Assembly: GCA_022606425.2 (NCBI GenBank)
Contig: JAHDVF020001370.1
Location: 1 to 64,000, forward strand
From: Lepidostoma basale
Taxonomy: Eukaryota > Arthropoda > Insecta > Trichoptera > Lepidostomatidae
Direction: 5' to 3'
DNA length: 64,000 nucleotides
The notes under the pieces are model-generated. The model was not told the DNA's origin, searched no databases, and saw only the letters and a list, made by a program, of their open reading frames with translations. Every line of letters begins with the position of its first letter. The stretch's first letter is position 1. The position numbers and the translations under genes are program-made. Of the stretch, positions 10,057 through 22,027 are shown one piece after another.

Positions 10057-11060
10057 GTGTGGTCGCGATTCCATAAATCTAGTCAGGCCAATATCAAACG
10101 GGCCCTACGTCATAATACGCGCGCGTCCGCGTGTCCACGACGGAAGGTGATTTTGTAATGTTGTAATACCGAAATATTTTATTACTGTATATATATATTT
10201 TTTTTAAAGTTTAGTGAAGTATTAATGTTCAGGTATTTTACTTGAAATCGGAAGAACTGACGAGCATGTACTGACGGGTCACGATGTATGAAAGTGAAGG
10301 AAGCTAGAGGTATGCCGGAACAGGTGGCCTGGCGGTCTCTCCTCTCTGCCTATCCCTCCGGAGAAGCGCGTGACGGTTTGTTAATTATATTTTGAAGTAA
10401 TTTATCTTTAGGAATTACGCTCGGTAGTTAACATGGGATGGTTGTGTAAGTAGATTTATTGAAATAAATTACGCGTTAGTTATTGAATCTTTGATAATTA
10501 TAGTCGGCAATATGCCGATGGGGTGGTACCGGGGGTGTGTCCTAGTCTCGCCTTCTCATTGGTTCTCGATTTGCTGGGAGTCTTGGCGGGAATCCATTTT
10601 GGTATTACGCATTTGGGCCAACTTGTCCGCTCTTGTACCGAAAGTTTTGGCGCGTATTATTTTTTTTCGCGGGAATTCATTTTGGTATTGTTTTGAATAT
10701 TGGATTGATACATTTTTGGGCGCGAAACGGGTGAAACAAATTTCGTTGCGTATTACGCGTGCTAGCGCAGTTATTTTTTCGAATATGTATGAGTAGGTAT
10801 CATTTTACGCGGCAAAATTACTTGATAATGAACAGCGTACTTATACGTCTGGCTGTATGCAGTTATTATTTTTTTATATTTAGTTACCTAGAATAAAATG
10901 ATATTAAACATATATTATAAATTACGAGGATGTTGAACATGGAGGAAAAAAGGATTACAATATTGTACATAGTATCAAATAAAATACATTATTTAAGTAG
11001 GTAATTCCGATTGATGGCTTGGACGAGGCGAGAGTGGCTTGTGGATATATAGTTCAGGCC
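10057..11060. other. Unassigned region with a short RTE relic
   Basis: About 10285-10375 (+) matches the last ~25 codons of the RTE-type LINE found repeatedly later in the window (pattern EARGMP..VAWRSLLSAYPSGEA). About 10590-10720 contains two diverged copies of a GGGAATYCATTTTGGTATT block. No gene was recognised. Confidence 0.5.
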
Positions 11061-12534
11061 TCTGAGTTGGGCGCCAGTGTAAAGTTACGAGATATTATGC
11101 CACTCACGTCTTAGGAATTAAAAAGATGGATGGAGTTTATATATTTATTGGTAAAAACACAAGTTGGTGCCCAGACAAAAGGGCTTACGCTTCAAAGTGA
11201 ACATGCTCATTGTAAGGTCTAATTACATCGAGACCGGCCTGCAACACGGCAGATCCGTACACTCAGACATCGACAAATTTCTAACCTTTAACTAGTTTTT
11301 TACTAACCCTTGGCATTGCGTCATAACCGTCGTAACGGAGTACTTGTATGGGGAGAGAGAGAGAGAACGTAAAACGTGAGGAGCTGCTTACGTGACCGGA
11401 GCTGCAGAGGGCCGGGGTGCCACCGGGACTGGAGAGGGCCGGGGCCTACCAGGGCCTTGAAGGTCTGGAGGATGAGGGGCGCGGCATCGCTCGTGGGCTT
11501 CCGGAGGACGTTGTCCCTTCTTCCGGAGAGTGGTGATGCAGTTAAAGGAGGCGGCCCCTTGGATTGTTTTTGACAATCGGGACACGACTTCGGGCAGTCG
11601 GTGGTCGGGGAACCCGGCTTCGGACCCTCGCGATATATAGATATGATGCTTCAGAAAGGCGGAGCCGACCTTAATGGCTGAGAGAATTAATGACGAGATC
11701 ACTGTAGTGAACTGGTGTCACTTGATTTTAAACTTGATAGACGTTGTACTGTATATTGGATTCGGGATTCCAGGAGAAGTTTCTCCATTATTCAAAGAAA
11801 CTGCCTTGAAACTGAAATCGCGAGGATCCGAAGTATCGCCGGAGTTCCGATGCGACCGCCTAGTTTGAACGAGTTCCGTAGAGTGATTGGAATTAGTTTT
11901 TGCGCGTTGGGGTTTTAATTTGCACACACATACTATGACACAATTCCCTGTTTGTGAAGTGCGTGAAGAAATTTCTTTCCGAGTCAAGCGGGGATTAATT
12001 TAGCTTAACATTAGAGAGGTTTAAGAACAGCCTATTGGTGAGGTGCCTGCGTCTTTCACCTTGGGGGTGCGTGATATTCGCGTGGGTGTTGAGTGGCCGG
12101 AAGGCGGTTTATCGAAAGGATTATTTATATTATGCCGTAGTATGATTTGATCCTACTAAGGGGCGGTCTTTGAAAAACCGTTAGTATATAAAGTATGTTA
12201 TTGTTCGCGCGGGCGTTATGTATTGGAGCGGATGTGGCTTATTTAAAGCTATTTTGGGATCCTATTCTTAATCTCTGTTGTGGTGTTTTTTTGTTCCCGT
12301 TTTAAGGTCGTAATTCTATAATTTCTAAACCCAAAAAACTGCTTCATTACAACACAAGCTTGCACGCGCGTCGGTTAGAAAAAGACAGCGATATATTTGT
12401 TTCACGGGCGCCTCCGAGGCGCACGTTATCTTTCGAGGGATAACATTATATTTAATTAAATGCATAAGGATACGGCCACACCAAAGTACTGGGGTCGGAG
12501 GCTAGGTCGTTGGCCTAATTTGACCTGCCACACT
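11061..12534 (-). mobile_element. Possible LTR with primer-binding site (tentative)
   Basis: Read on the minus strand, TGGCGCCCAACTCAGAGG (about 11058-11075) resembles a retroelement primer-binding site. It sits directly after a sequence ending in TTTACA. An LTR would then run from about 12534 (TGTGGCAGG) down to about 11079, and an AATAAA signal is present in it. No gag-pol, second LTR or target duplication was seen, so this is weak. A short (GA)n tract lies near 11351-11363. Confidence 0.25.
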
Positions 12535-12829
12535 ATAACGCCCGGTGTTTTTAGCACTGCCGTGTTCTTTTATGGTACTAACCCCAATCATGTATGTTAT
12601 ATCCTTTGCAAACTAGCTCGAGACAAAAAACGCCACTGACTAAAGTAATAGAAAAGCTGATTTTATCAGAATGTATCAATTTAAAATTTCGAAAATCACA
12701 AATTCGAACATGCTGGGTGCATGAAATAAACATGTCAAGAAAAAGTAATGGAGAATTTCTACTATTATATAAAGAACTTCTCAAATATGATAAAAAAAAA
12801 TTGGTATTTAAAAATGACCACAATGACAT

Positions 12830-13091
12830 AATATATGGCATCTTGCCTAAACTTGGCATGAGTCTGGTGCCAGTATTATATAAATAAATAAAAATTTGTC
12901 TATGGAAATGAACGTATAAATGTCAAGAAGATTTCACAAAGCCAGCCGGACACGAATTGATTTGCGTAATTATATCATAATTTGTATTTAACAGTGGAGT
13001 GAATGGAACAGTAATCAACATTTTTCATGTCGTTTTGTGTAATATGTTTGCGACTGTTACGTGTCCAGTGACCACAAGAACCTAAACAGCG
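12830..13091 (+). promoter_or_regulatory. Shared 5' flank of zinc-finger gene copy A
   Basis: This ~250-bp block recurs upstream of copies C and D (22035-22290 and 23480-23735), with a degraded extra copy at about 22640-22850. It contains a CTTGCCTAA(A/G)CTTGGCATGAG near-palindrome and a TATA-like ATTATATAAAT, then the 5' UTR. Conservation across copies suggests a promoter. No expression evidence. Confidence 0.5.
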
Positions 13092-14540
13092 ATGGAAGGC
13101 GCCGTGTCTGGGAGTCCGGGACAATCTGGGAGTGTGTCAATGTCCTGTGTTAAGTCTGAGCCGGACCAGTGCCATCTTGACGTCATATAATGTCAAGATG
13201 GCACTGGCCGGACCCGGCAATCTGGGATACCACCGAAGACGACAATATTATTTTGGAGCGACCAAAGATAGAAACGAGTTCGATGAACATCACAATTGTC
13301 AAGATTGAATCTCTCAAAGAAGAAACGTATATTGAAAATGATGACACGAGTGATGCATATATTGTCAAGGTTGAGTCTCTCAGAAATGAAGCAGACTATA
13401 AGGATGATGACATGAATAACGCAGATACAGAAAATGATTCGATGGCCCCCACTAATGTCAAGATTGAGCCTCCCGGTAGTGAAAACGATTTTATACACGA
13501 CGACACATTCTCCGTAGATATAGATGTGTCATACAGTATTGTGAAGCAAGACGCTGTAGAAATAGATGGGTCCAGAAACAAACCATATAAAATAAAATCA
13601 GGATTTAATGTCAATTTGCCAATTCATCCTGATTTAAACGATTTGAATGTTCTACTTGCAATAAACAGTTTAAAAGGAAATCTTATTTAAAAAGCCATTC
13701 GCTTATTCATTCTGATGTAAAACTGTTTGAATGTTCTACGTGCAACAAACAGTTTAAAAGGAAATCACAATTAAAATATCATTATCTTTCTCATTAAGAT
13801 AAAATGTCATTTAAATGCTCAATGTGCAACAAACATTTTAAAACGAAATCATATTTAAAAAGTCATTTGATTATTCATTCCGATGTAAAACTATTTGAAT
13901 GTTTAACGTGCAACAAACAGTTTAAATCTAAATCAAATCTAAAATCTCATTTCCTTTCTCATTCAGATGTAAAATCATTTAAATGTTTTACCTACAACAT
14001 ACTGTTTAAAAGAAAATCATAATTAAAATATCATTATCTTTCCCATTCAGATATAATGTCATTTAAATGCTCAATGTGCAACAAACATTTTAAAACGAAA
14101 TCAGTTTTAAAAAGACATTTGATTATTTATTCTGATGTAAAACTATTTGAATGTTCAACGTGCAACAAACATTTTCAAAGAAAATCAGTTTTAGAAAGTC
14201 ATTTCCTTGTTCATTCGGATGTAAAATCATTTAAATGTATTACGTGCAATAAAATGTTTAAAAGATACTCTCAATTAGAACATCATTATCTTTCTCATTC
14301 AGAAATAAAGTCATTTAAATGCTCAATGTGCAACAAACAGTTTAAAACAAAATCACATTTAAAAAGACATTTGATAACTCATTCAGCTGTAAAACAATTT
14401 GAATGTTTAACGTGCTGTAAACGGTTTAAAACAAAAATATATTTAAAAAAACATTTGCGTATTAATTCCGATGTACAATAATTTAATTGTTTTACACGCA
14501 ACAAACGGTTTAAAATATAGCCAAACTTTAAAAATACATT
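13092..14540 (+). pseudogene. Zinc-finger gene copy A, broken
   Basis: Homologous to the intact copies C and D. The original ATG at 13092 gives MEGAVSGSPGQ and continues to about 13166. There a 40-bp palindrome (13167-13206) introduces a stop, but it also supplies a new ATG at 13190 in frame with the rest of the N-terminal domain (to 13690). A 2-nt loss near 13635 then shifts the frame at the first finger, and the finger array (13640-14540) has further stops. About nine finger-like units remain, with the family spacing C-x2-C-x12-H-x3-H and SDVK linkers. It cannot encode the full protein. The 166-aa N-terminal fragment from 13190 is open. Confidence 0.85.
13160..13213. mobile_element. 40-bp palindromic insertion with 7-bp target duplication
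   Basis: 13167-13206 consists of perfect 15-bp inverted arms (CAGTGCCATCTTGAC) around a 10-base loop. It is flanked by GCCGGAC on both sides (13160-13166 and 13207-13213). The uninterrupted sequence is seen in copy D near 23805, so insertion and duplication are direct observations. It looks like an extreme miniature TIR element. CAGTG ends recall hAT, but the duplication is 7 bp, not 8, so the class is open. Confidence 0.85.
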
Positions 14541-15299
14541 TGCTTTGTCATTCGATGTGAAATTTCAACGTGCGTATTAACCATTTAAAAGAAAGTATTT
14601 GCAAAACTAGATGTTAACCATTTTAATTTTCTACATGGAAGAAACCATATAAAACAAGAAGCTTTTGAAAGTAGTATGCCATGGTTCAGGTGTAAAACAA
14701 TTCAGATGTTGTATGTGCTGAAAACGGATTGCAGTTCGGGATGGTTGATTTCTATGAAGCGGGAGATGAAGGAGGTACAAAAGGAAAAAGCAGATATTCG
14801 TATACATTTATTTCCAAAGTTTTTTTTTAATATTCGGGATGGTTATTTACTCTGGAGCGAGAGATGAAGGAGGTAAAAAATAAAAAGCGGGTAATCGTCT
14901 ACATATATTTCCAAAGTTTACACTCCGTCACGGGCTTAACCAAAACAGATTAGTGTTTCGAAAGTGACAATAGGCAAAAATGTATTTTTGACAGTCGCTT
15001 AAGAAATACTAGGGGAAATACTAGAAATACCATACTACTCCTATGTTCTATGATAATTCTAAATACAAGTTGATGTAAGAACGGTCATCGAAATCCCGCG
15101 CACTCTGGAATCTCCGAGTCATTCAACGGTCGTTCGATAGCAACGATGTAGATCTCTATATCCCAGATACAACCTGCCTTATTTTCAGTTAATACGCGGG
15201 TGATTTTTTTAAGCATAACATTCCTTTGATCACGTCCGACGCTCAAATGGTTTTTCTTCCGAGTGGATGAGCAAATATAGAATTAACTGTAATTCGTTT
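14541..15299. repeat. Shared 3' flanks of zinc-finger copies A and B
   Basis: Contains degraded finger remnants (to about 14600). It also holds two tandem versions of a block with GAAGCGGGAGATGAAGGAGG-like sequence (about 14730-14920), and the 3' flank of copy B (about 14920-15299). The same material follows copy D (25710-26140) and occurs alone at 31385-31650. No separate gene. Confidence 0.6.
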
Positions 15300-16425
15300 T
15301 TAGCAGGTAGAAAATTTAAATTGTTTAACATCTGAATGAACAAGGAAATGCCTTTTTAAATTTGATTTCAATTTAAACAGTTTGTTGCACGCAGAACATT
15401 TAAATGATTTTACATCTGAATGAATAAGCAAATGACTTTTTAAATGTGATTTCCTTTTAAACTGTTTATTGCACGTTGAGCATTTAAATGACATTATATC
15501 TGAATGAGATAGATAATGAGCATTAAGATTTGATTTTGATCTAAACAGTTTGTTACACGTAGAACATTTAAATGGTTTTATACCTGAATGAGCAAGAAAA
15601 CGCATTTTTAAAATAGCTTTAGATTTAAACTGTTTGTTGCACGTAGAACATTCAAATAGATTTACATCAGAATGAATAAGCAAATGGCTTTTTAAATGTG
15701 ATTTCCTTCTAAACTGTTTTTTGCACGTTGAGCAATTAAATAATTTTACATCAGAATGAATAAGCAAATGATTATTTAAATATGATTTCGTTATGTTTTG
15801 TTGCACGTTAAACATTCAAACAGTTTTACATCTGAATGAATAAGCAAATGGCTTTTTAAATGTGATTTCGTTTTAAAGAGATTGTTGCACGTAGAACATT
15901 CAAATTGCCTTAAGTCTGAATGAATGAGAAAATGTTGTCTCAATTGTTTTTTTGTTTTAAAGCGTTTGCTGCACGCTGAGCATTCAAATAATTTTACAAC
16001 TGTATGGGAAAATCTTCTTTTAAATCTGATTTAATTTTTAATTGTTTGTTTCTTATCCCATATTTTTCTACGGGATCTTGCTTCACAATACTGCATGACA
16101 CATCTATATCTACGGAGAACGTGTCGTCGTGTATAAAATCACTTTCATTTTCACTACCGGGAGGTTCAATCTTAACATTAGTGGGGGCCATCGCACCATT
16201 TTCTATATCATCCTTATAGTCTGCTTCATTCCTGAGAGACTCAACCTTGACAATTGTGATGTTCATCGAACTCGTTCCTATATTTGGTCCCTCTAAAATT
16301 TTATCGTGGTCTTCGTTGGTATCCCAGGTAGACGGTTCCGGGTCAGACTTAACACGGGGCATCGACACACTCCCCGATTGTCCCGGAGTCCTCCGCTCTG
16401 TGCTCCCAGACGATGCGCCTTCCAT
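15300..16425 (-). pseudogene. Zinc-finger gene copy B, broken
   Basis: The minus-strand partner of copy A, arranged tail to tail. The N-terminal domain (15994-16425, 143 aa) keeps the acidic VKSDPEP, VKVES, VKIEPPG and VKQDPVE motifs. The finger array follows down to 15300 with frame breaks at about 15815-15995. The last 171 codons (15300-15815) hold five good fingers with SDVK-type linkers. It has an extra ERRTPGQ segment near the N terminus not seen in copies C and D. Confidence 0.85.
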
Positions 16426-16429
16426 CTAT

Positions 16430-17413
16430 CCAAATTCAGATCACTAGACTCGCAAAAGCCGCAAACACGTTACACCAAATGTACAACCTAATGTCGGTAT
16501 ATCTACTTGTGATACTTCGCTATTTAAGACAAATAAGGAAACAATAATGTCACTGTCGTTACTAGTTGTGTACGCAGCGGGTTAGAAATGTTTCACTTGC
16601 ACATTTGAGAAGGTTTTGTCTTTATAGTTCCGACGCAAGGCGTAGATTCATTTACCTACTGGCGAGTGGCGAATTGATGACAGATTCCAGACGTCAGATC
16701 AATTATTCGCATAGACAAATTTTCGCACTTTTTCATAAATATCACGAGTCTACAAACTTTTTTCCGATATCGATGCCGCACTACATACGATTCGACCAAT
16801 CTAGCTAGACAAAAGTCGGAAATCATTATGTTGAAATATTGCTTTTCTTAAGTATTACTATGCTCTTGAATGTTTTCTTCAACCGATAGCGCACTCCAAA
16901 CAAATATTGGCGCCACAGTTCCATTACTGTTGTTGAGCGAAATCGCTGTTTCGGCTTAGGGTAGCCCGTCCCCCGTTCAGCGTTACAGTGAACGTCGACG
17001 TGTGCGGATGTCTTACTTTGTTCTGTGTGATTTCAAGTGCTTTTTAGTAATGGATTGTTAAACTAGAGGTAGCTATTGATTTATTGTATTATTATAATCC
17101 ACCAAAATACTTGTGAAGGCTTTGGGATACTGTTTTAAAGAACATCATTTTCAAAACCACAAAAAAACGCATAAATTGACTTTGGATAGTCTTAAAGTCT
17201 AGAGTCACGCCGGGTCACGTCATGATTTAGGTCTTAAAATATTTTTGCATCATATAAGTTTGTTGAGAACATAATTGTTTTTTGCTATTATGTGCTAGAA
17301 TAAAGATTTATATATTTTTATTTATAGGTGCCCGGATTTCGTGAAAGTCATTATTTGAATTTTGGCGTTCTACCCCGTTCAAATGCAAATTAAACGAAGT
17401 TTTAACGTTTGTA
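16430..17413. other. Unassigned spacer upstream of the Transib relic
   Basis: No gene recognised. CACAGTT at 16914 is a possible decayed Transib-like end facing CACTGTG at 18898-18904. The flanking 5-mers do not match, so the boundaries of the relic remain unproven. Confidence 0.35.
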
Positions 17414-18774
17414 ATGTCAAGATTTGTTAATTTTGTCCTCAAACAAGATCAAGAGAAGCCCTTAAAGATCTTTCTGAAAAGGGAATGCGAAAAGATTCGT
17501 TCGAAATGGCTTCGTAAAAATAGACAATTACATTTATTTTTAAGTGCACACGAGGATTGGTTAAATGATGAAATTGTATTTAATATGTTTTACGAACCGC
17601 TTCCAAAACCGAATCCCAGTGTTGGCAGATCGAAAAAGCGTTTTGAAGATAGTTGCACTAAATCGAAACAGCGCAAAGTTCAGCATTTATTGGAAGAATA
17701 TAACGATGCACAGCTATCTTTTGCTGCACAATTAAGTGTGCGAGGCAGTGGTAAACGAGACGCTGCTAATTTAATACAGGAAGTGTCTACAGCTTTGCCA
17801 AGACGAGCTACCGAGTATAAAAAAGCTAGAAGAAGAATTACCATAAACAAAGAACAACGTCCTTACACCCCGGAGGAAGCGTTGGTTTTATTTGTTGCAA
17901 ACAATTTCACTGTGCAGATGTACAAAAATATTCAACAAGAGTAGAATGAAAGAGGATTCCGTCTATACTCATGTTACGACCATTTAGTTGAAGTGAAAGA
18001 GCAGAGTTACCCTCCCGTCGAAAAACTAGAAAAACGTCGAATTCAACCACAATCGTAAGAGAACCTGATGAAAGCATGTACAGGTTTGGGATATCAAGCT
18101 TGCATGCTTATATCCGCACAATAGAATGCCTGCTAAATATTACTTATAGAATGGAAATAGCTGAGTAGCAAGTTAGGGGAGAGAAAAATAAAGAAATTTT
18201 TAAAAAGAAGAAGGATATGATAAAAGGTCAATTCAAAGAAGTTGGTCTCATTATAGACAAAATTAAACCAGGTTTCGGTACAAGTAACGATGGCAACACC
18301 GCAAGAGCGTTTTTTCACAATTATAAAACAACGGCTCGTATCACCGGTATTGAAGAAAATTTTATTTGTCGTCTCAGTACTATTCTTGCAGCAATGGCGT
18401 CTGGCTATTAAATTGACTCTGATAAATTTAAACAATATTGTTTGGAAACTCGGTACTTATATCTTACTCTGTACCCATGGTATAACATGCCAGCTACATT
18501 ACATAAGATCCTGGTACATGGAGCAGAAATTATAAGACATTCTATCATACCAATAGGTCAAATGTCCGAAGAGGCTTCTGAGGCAAAAAACAAAGAAATT
18601 AGGAAGGTAATATTAGGTCACACATTAAAAACATCTCGTGTACGCACAAACTATGACTTAATTAAGTATTTATTAATGTCGTCCGATCCATACATTTCAC
18701 TGTTGCGGAAACTACCAAAAAAGAATACAATAAAACATTATACAGATTTAAAATCATTGTTAAAGTCAAATTAA
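17414..18774 (+). pseudogene. Second Transib transposase, catalytic core deleted
   Basis: Two parts of a Transib transposase from a lineage different from that at 7735. 17414-17944 (176 aa) is the N-terminal region; it includes KWLRKNRQLHLFLSAHEDWL, QLSFAAQLSVRGSGKRDAA and PYTPEEALVLF. After a few stops the C-terminal region resumes at about 18075 with FGISSLHAYIR, GFGTSNDGNTARAFFHNY, YPWYNMPATLHKILVHGAEI, GQMSEEASEAKNK and SSDPYISLLRKLP, ending at 18774. The segment that would hold both catalytic Asp residues is missing. The Glu in SEEASEAKNK corresponds in pattern to the third catalytic residue (RAG1 ASEGNESGNK). It therefore lacks exactly the part that the copy at 7735 retains. Confidence 0.8.
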
Positions 18775-20000
18775 ATTATATATAATCAAGAAAATTTTGT
18801 TTTATTTACTTCCATGTTTCGAAATTGCCATGAAAGATCATTTACAATCATGTAGCTTTGATTCTGAATTTTGTCCAGCTAGATTGGTCAAATCGTACAC
18901 TGTGTGCCGTCTCGAATCTTACTTTCAATATGGCATTGTCTTTTCCCTAATAAACTAAATATATTAATATATAATAACCTTCATCCCCTCTAACTCATCA
19001 AATCACAAATAATACTGCCGATCTCCCTCAGCATATAAAACATTCGATATTCGTATACAAATTAAGTGACAGGAGTATGTGCATTTATTCAATTTCGTGA
19101 GTTTACATTTAAAAAACTCTTCTAATATATTAAACGTACATTGAATGAATAAATGTTACCTCGAAATTCATAGTATTGCTTTCAATGTAGACATGTTTAA
19201 CTTGTATTCTAACTAGCTAACTGATCGCCACACTGTTCTTTCCTAAACCACTTCTTCTCGATTCCTTAACATTTATACATTGTGTCGTGTCGCATGTCGA
19301 TTTCTCAATTTGCCTACTTGGCCGACATTTAATGTTTGATCGTGCCATGTTTTCTCGGTATTCCACCTTTTCACGCAGCGTACATATAATTTAATTATCT
19401 TTTTTTTTCATGTATCCAAATCATTTTTATTACTTGTATTATTTTATATTATTCAGATAATCTCATCATATGTTGAAGTATTTGTAAAAAAAATCGGTGT
19501 AAGAGTGATGGTATGCACACGTTGATGATAACGGACTTTCTATTAGAAATTATATTGTGGATTAGGCGGGAATTTTCGTCTTAAAGAATGTCTCCGCGAG
19601 TAGACAAATATCAATAATGTGTAATGGAATATATACGTGGTGAAGGGGTTGATAAAAACAGGTTTCTTTTGAAATGTTTATTTAAAAAGTACATTTACAT
19701 CAAGGCTTACACTAGCGTATACAAATACAACAGCGGCCACTTACAAAATGAATAACTTCAGCCCACATAATGAAAACACTTTCACCTCCTCTCGCCCGCC
19801 GCAGCTCTGGCCATGAAGGCTCGTGTAGGAATCATTTCCTCCAGACACTACCGGCTTATCCTCGCTGTTTACAAGCGTGGGATTTAGTTCAGATTCTTTT
19901 GAACCGTTTTTGCAGGTCGAACGCTCAAAAATTATGTCTGCTGACAAAATGCCAAATGTATTAACTTCGTTTTCACTTAACACCACTAGTTTTCTGCAAA
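18775..20000. other. AT-rich spacer with one RTE relic
   Basis: About 19215-19385 (-) is a decayed 3' end of the RTE-type LINE (GCCGACATTTAATG and TGATCGTGCCATG words). The rest has no recognisable gene. The small open frame at 19741-19986 (-) resembles nothing I know. Confidence 0.5.
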
Positions 20001-20090
20001 TATTTTCGTTATATTTAAATCGGTTTGTTGCATGTTGAACATTCTAACGATTTAACATCTGAATAAGAAAGCAAAGAACACTTTACACAC
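20001..20090 (-). pseudogene. Isolated zinc-finger remnant
   Basis: A short minus-strand stretch still reads as HSDVKSLECSTCNKP, one half-finger of the local family, without the rest of the gene. Confidence 0.6.
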
Positions 20091-20164
20091 CGCTTTTATC
20101 TTTGCGCTTTAAGGCTGAAAACTGTCTGATGATTTGAAATGCTACTGAATATGAAACTTTAGTC

Positions 20165-20475
20165 TAATATCTTAGACGAATGTGCGGAAAATCTGTGTAT
20201 GATAGTGTCGAATGGAAACATAAGAAGTGGTGCATTGTTATTAGCAAACTAATGAATGGAACATTAAGATGGTTTGGACACATGGAAAGAATGAATGAAG
20301 AAAGAATGGTAAAAAAGTATGTGTTAACGACGTAAACAGAACTAGAAATAGAGGAAGACCGAGGAAAAGGTGGCACGATAAAATAAATCAAATATTGAAT
20401 GTCGCCTACGCGAGGAGTCGGAGAAATGGACGTGCGTGCACGGGAGGATGTATGGATGTTGAGGAAACGAGAAGT
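20165..20475 (+). mobile_element. RTE-type LINE 3' fragment
   Basis: Reads in broken frames as MCGKSVYDSV, LRWFGHMERMNEERMVKK, RNRGRPRK.WHDKINQILNV and RNGRACT. This is the C-terminal end of the RTE-like ORF seen best at 46731-47525. It lies just downstream of zinc-finger copy C, on the opposite strand. Confidence 0.75.
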
Positions 20476-20578
20476 AAATTTGTTCCTTTTCACTGCTCTT
20501 CTGTGAATGTGTACATACTGTATGTTTGAAACGAAACGGTAAGGATTTATTTTCTTTTATTAATATATAAATCTAAGC

Positions 20579-22027
20579 CTAAATGGTTTTTCTTCCGAGT
20601 GGACTTATGTGTGACTTATGTGGAAAGTATGATTTTGTTTTAAGCCGTTTGTTGCAAGTTGCACATTCAAATAGTTTTACATCAGAATGAGCAAGGAAAT
20701 TAGCATTTCGATATGATTTTGATCTAAACTGTTTCTTGCACGTTGAACATTCAAATAGTTTAACATCAGAATGATTAATCAAATGTCTTTTTAAATCTGA
20801 TTTTCTTTTAAACTCTTTGTCGCACGTTAAACATTCAAATAGTTTTACATCAGAATGAGTTAGGAAATGTCGATTTAGATTTGATTTTGATCTAAACTGT
20901 TTGTCGCACGTTAAACATTCAAATATTTTTACATCAGAATGAATAAGCAAATGGCTTTGTAATTCTGATTTCCTTTTAAACTCTTTGTCGCACGTTAAAC
21001 ATTCAAACAGTTTTACATCAGAATGAATGAGCAAGTGGCTTTTTAATTGGAACTTTCTTTTAAACCGTTTGTTGCATGTATCACATTTAAATGATTGTAC
21101 ATCTGAATGAACAGGGAAATGTTTTTTTAAATCGAATTTTGTTTTAAACCGTTTATTGCACGTTGAACATTCAAACAGTTTTATATCAGAATGAGTAAGG
21201 AAATGAGCATTAAGATTTGATTTTGTACTAAACTGTTTGTTGCACGTTAAACATTCAAATAGTTTTAAATCAGAATGAATAATCAAGTGACTTTTTAAAG
21301 CTGATTTTGTTTTAAAATATTTTTTGCACATTGAGCATTTAAATGACATTATATCTGAATGAGAAAGATAATGATATTTTAATTCTGATTTTCTTTTAAA
21401 CAGTTTGTTGCAGGTAAAACATTTAAATGATTTTTCATCTGAATGAGACCGGAAATGAGATATTAGATTTGATTTAGATTTAAACGGTTTGTTGCACGTT
21501 GAACATTCAAATAGTTTTACATCAGAATGAATAAGCAAATGGCTTTTTAAGTACGATTTCCTTTTAAACTGTTTATTGCAAGTTGAACATTCAAATCGTT
21601 TAATATCAGAATGAATTGGCAAATTGACATTGAATCTTGATTTAATTTTAGATGGTTTGTTTCTGGACCCATCTATTTCTACAGGGTCTTGCTTCACAAT
21701 ACTGTATGACACATCTATATCTACGGAGAATGTGTCGTCGTGTATAAAATCGTTTTCACTACCGGGAGGCTCAATCTTGATATTAGTGAGGGACATCGAA
21801 TCATTTTCTAAATCGGCGTTATTATCATCCTTATAGTCTGCTTCGTTTCTGAGATACTCATACTTGGCAATTGTGATGTTCATCGAACTCGTTTCTATCT
21901 TTGGTCGCTCCAAAATAATATTGTCGTCTTCGTGTGTATCCCAGATAGCCGGGTCCGGCTCAGACTTAACACAGGACATTGACACACTCCCAGATTGTCC
22001 CGGACTCCAAGACACGGCGCCTTCCAT
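20579..22027 (-). CDS. C2H2 zinc-finger protein (copy C), intact
   Basis: 482 aa. The N-terminal ~140 residues are acidic and carry repeated hydrophobic-K-x-E/D motifs (VKSEPDP, IKIEPPG, VKQDPVE) that fit SUMO-attachment consensus. They are followed by ten complete fingers (C-x2-C-x12-H-x3-H, 28-residue period) and two degenerate ones. In finger 11 the first His is replaced (YRNANFLAH); the twelfth is cut short. Linkers are SDVKLFE-type instead of the usual TGEKPF/Y. Probably a nuclear DNA- or RNA-binding regulator; target unknown. The start Met matches copies A and D. Head to head with copy D across a palindromic intergenic region. It could be host-expressed or an amplifying, fast-evolving family. 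Confidence 0.85.
   Translation of the reverse strand: MEGAVSWSPGQSGSVSMSCVKSEPDPAIWDTHEDDNIILERPKIETSSMNITIAKYEYLRNEADYKDDNNADLENDSMSLTNIKIEPPGSENDFIHDDTFSVDIDVSYSIVKQDPVEIDGSRNKPSKIKSRFNVNLPIHSDIKRFECSTCNKQFKRKSYLKSHLLIHSDVKLFECSTCNKPFKSKSNLISHFRSHSDEKSFKCFTCNKLFKRKSELKYHYLSHSDIMSFKCSMCKKYFKTKSALKSHLIIHSDLKLFECLTCNKQFSTKSNLNAHFLTHSDIKLFECSTCNKRFKTKFDLKKHFPVHSDVQSFKCDTCNKRFKRKFQLKSHLLIHSDVKLFECLTCDKEFKRKSELQSHLLIHSDVKIFECLTCDKQFRSKSNLNRHFLTHSDVKLFECLTCDKEFKRKSDLKRHLINHSDVKLFECSTCKKQFRSKSYRNANFLAHSDVKLFECATCNKRLKTKSYFPHKSHISPLGRKTI

Noticed and set aside
11388..11702. Protein-coding gene around 11.4-11.9 kb
   Set aside because: Overlapping open frames on both strands in a GC-richer patch. No family resemblance and no preferred frame.
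13160..13213. Ordinary hAT MITE
   Set aside because: CAGTG ends fit hAT but the duplication is 7 bp rather than 8, and there is almost no internal sequence. Class left open.
16914..18904. Termini of the second Transib (CACAGTT and CACTGTG)
   Set aside because: The heptamers are only partly matched and the flanking 5-mers (GGCGC and TGCCG) are not a duplication. Not used as boundaries.
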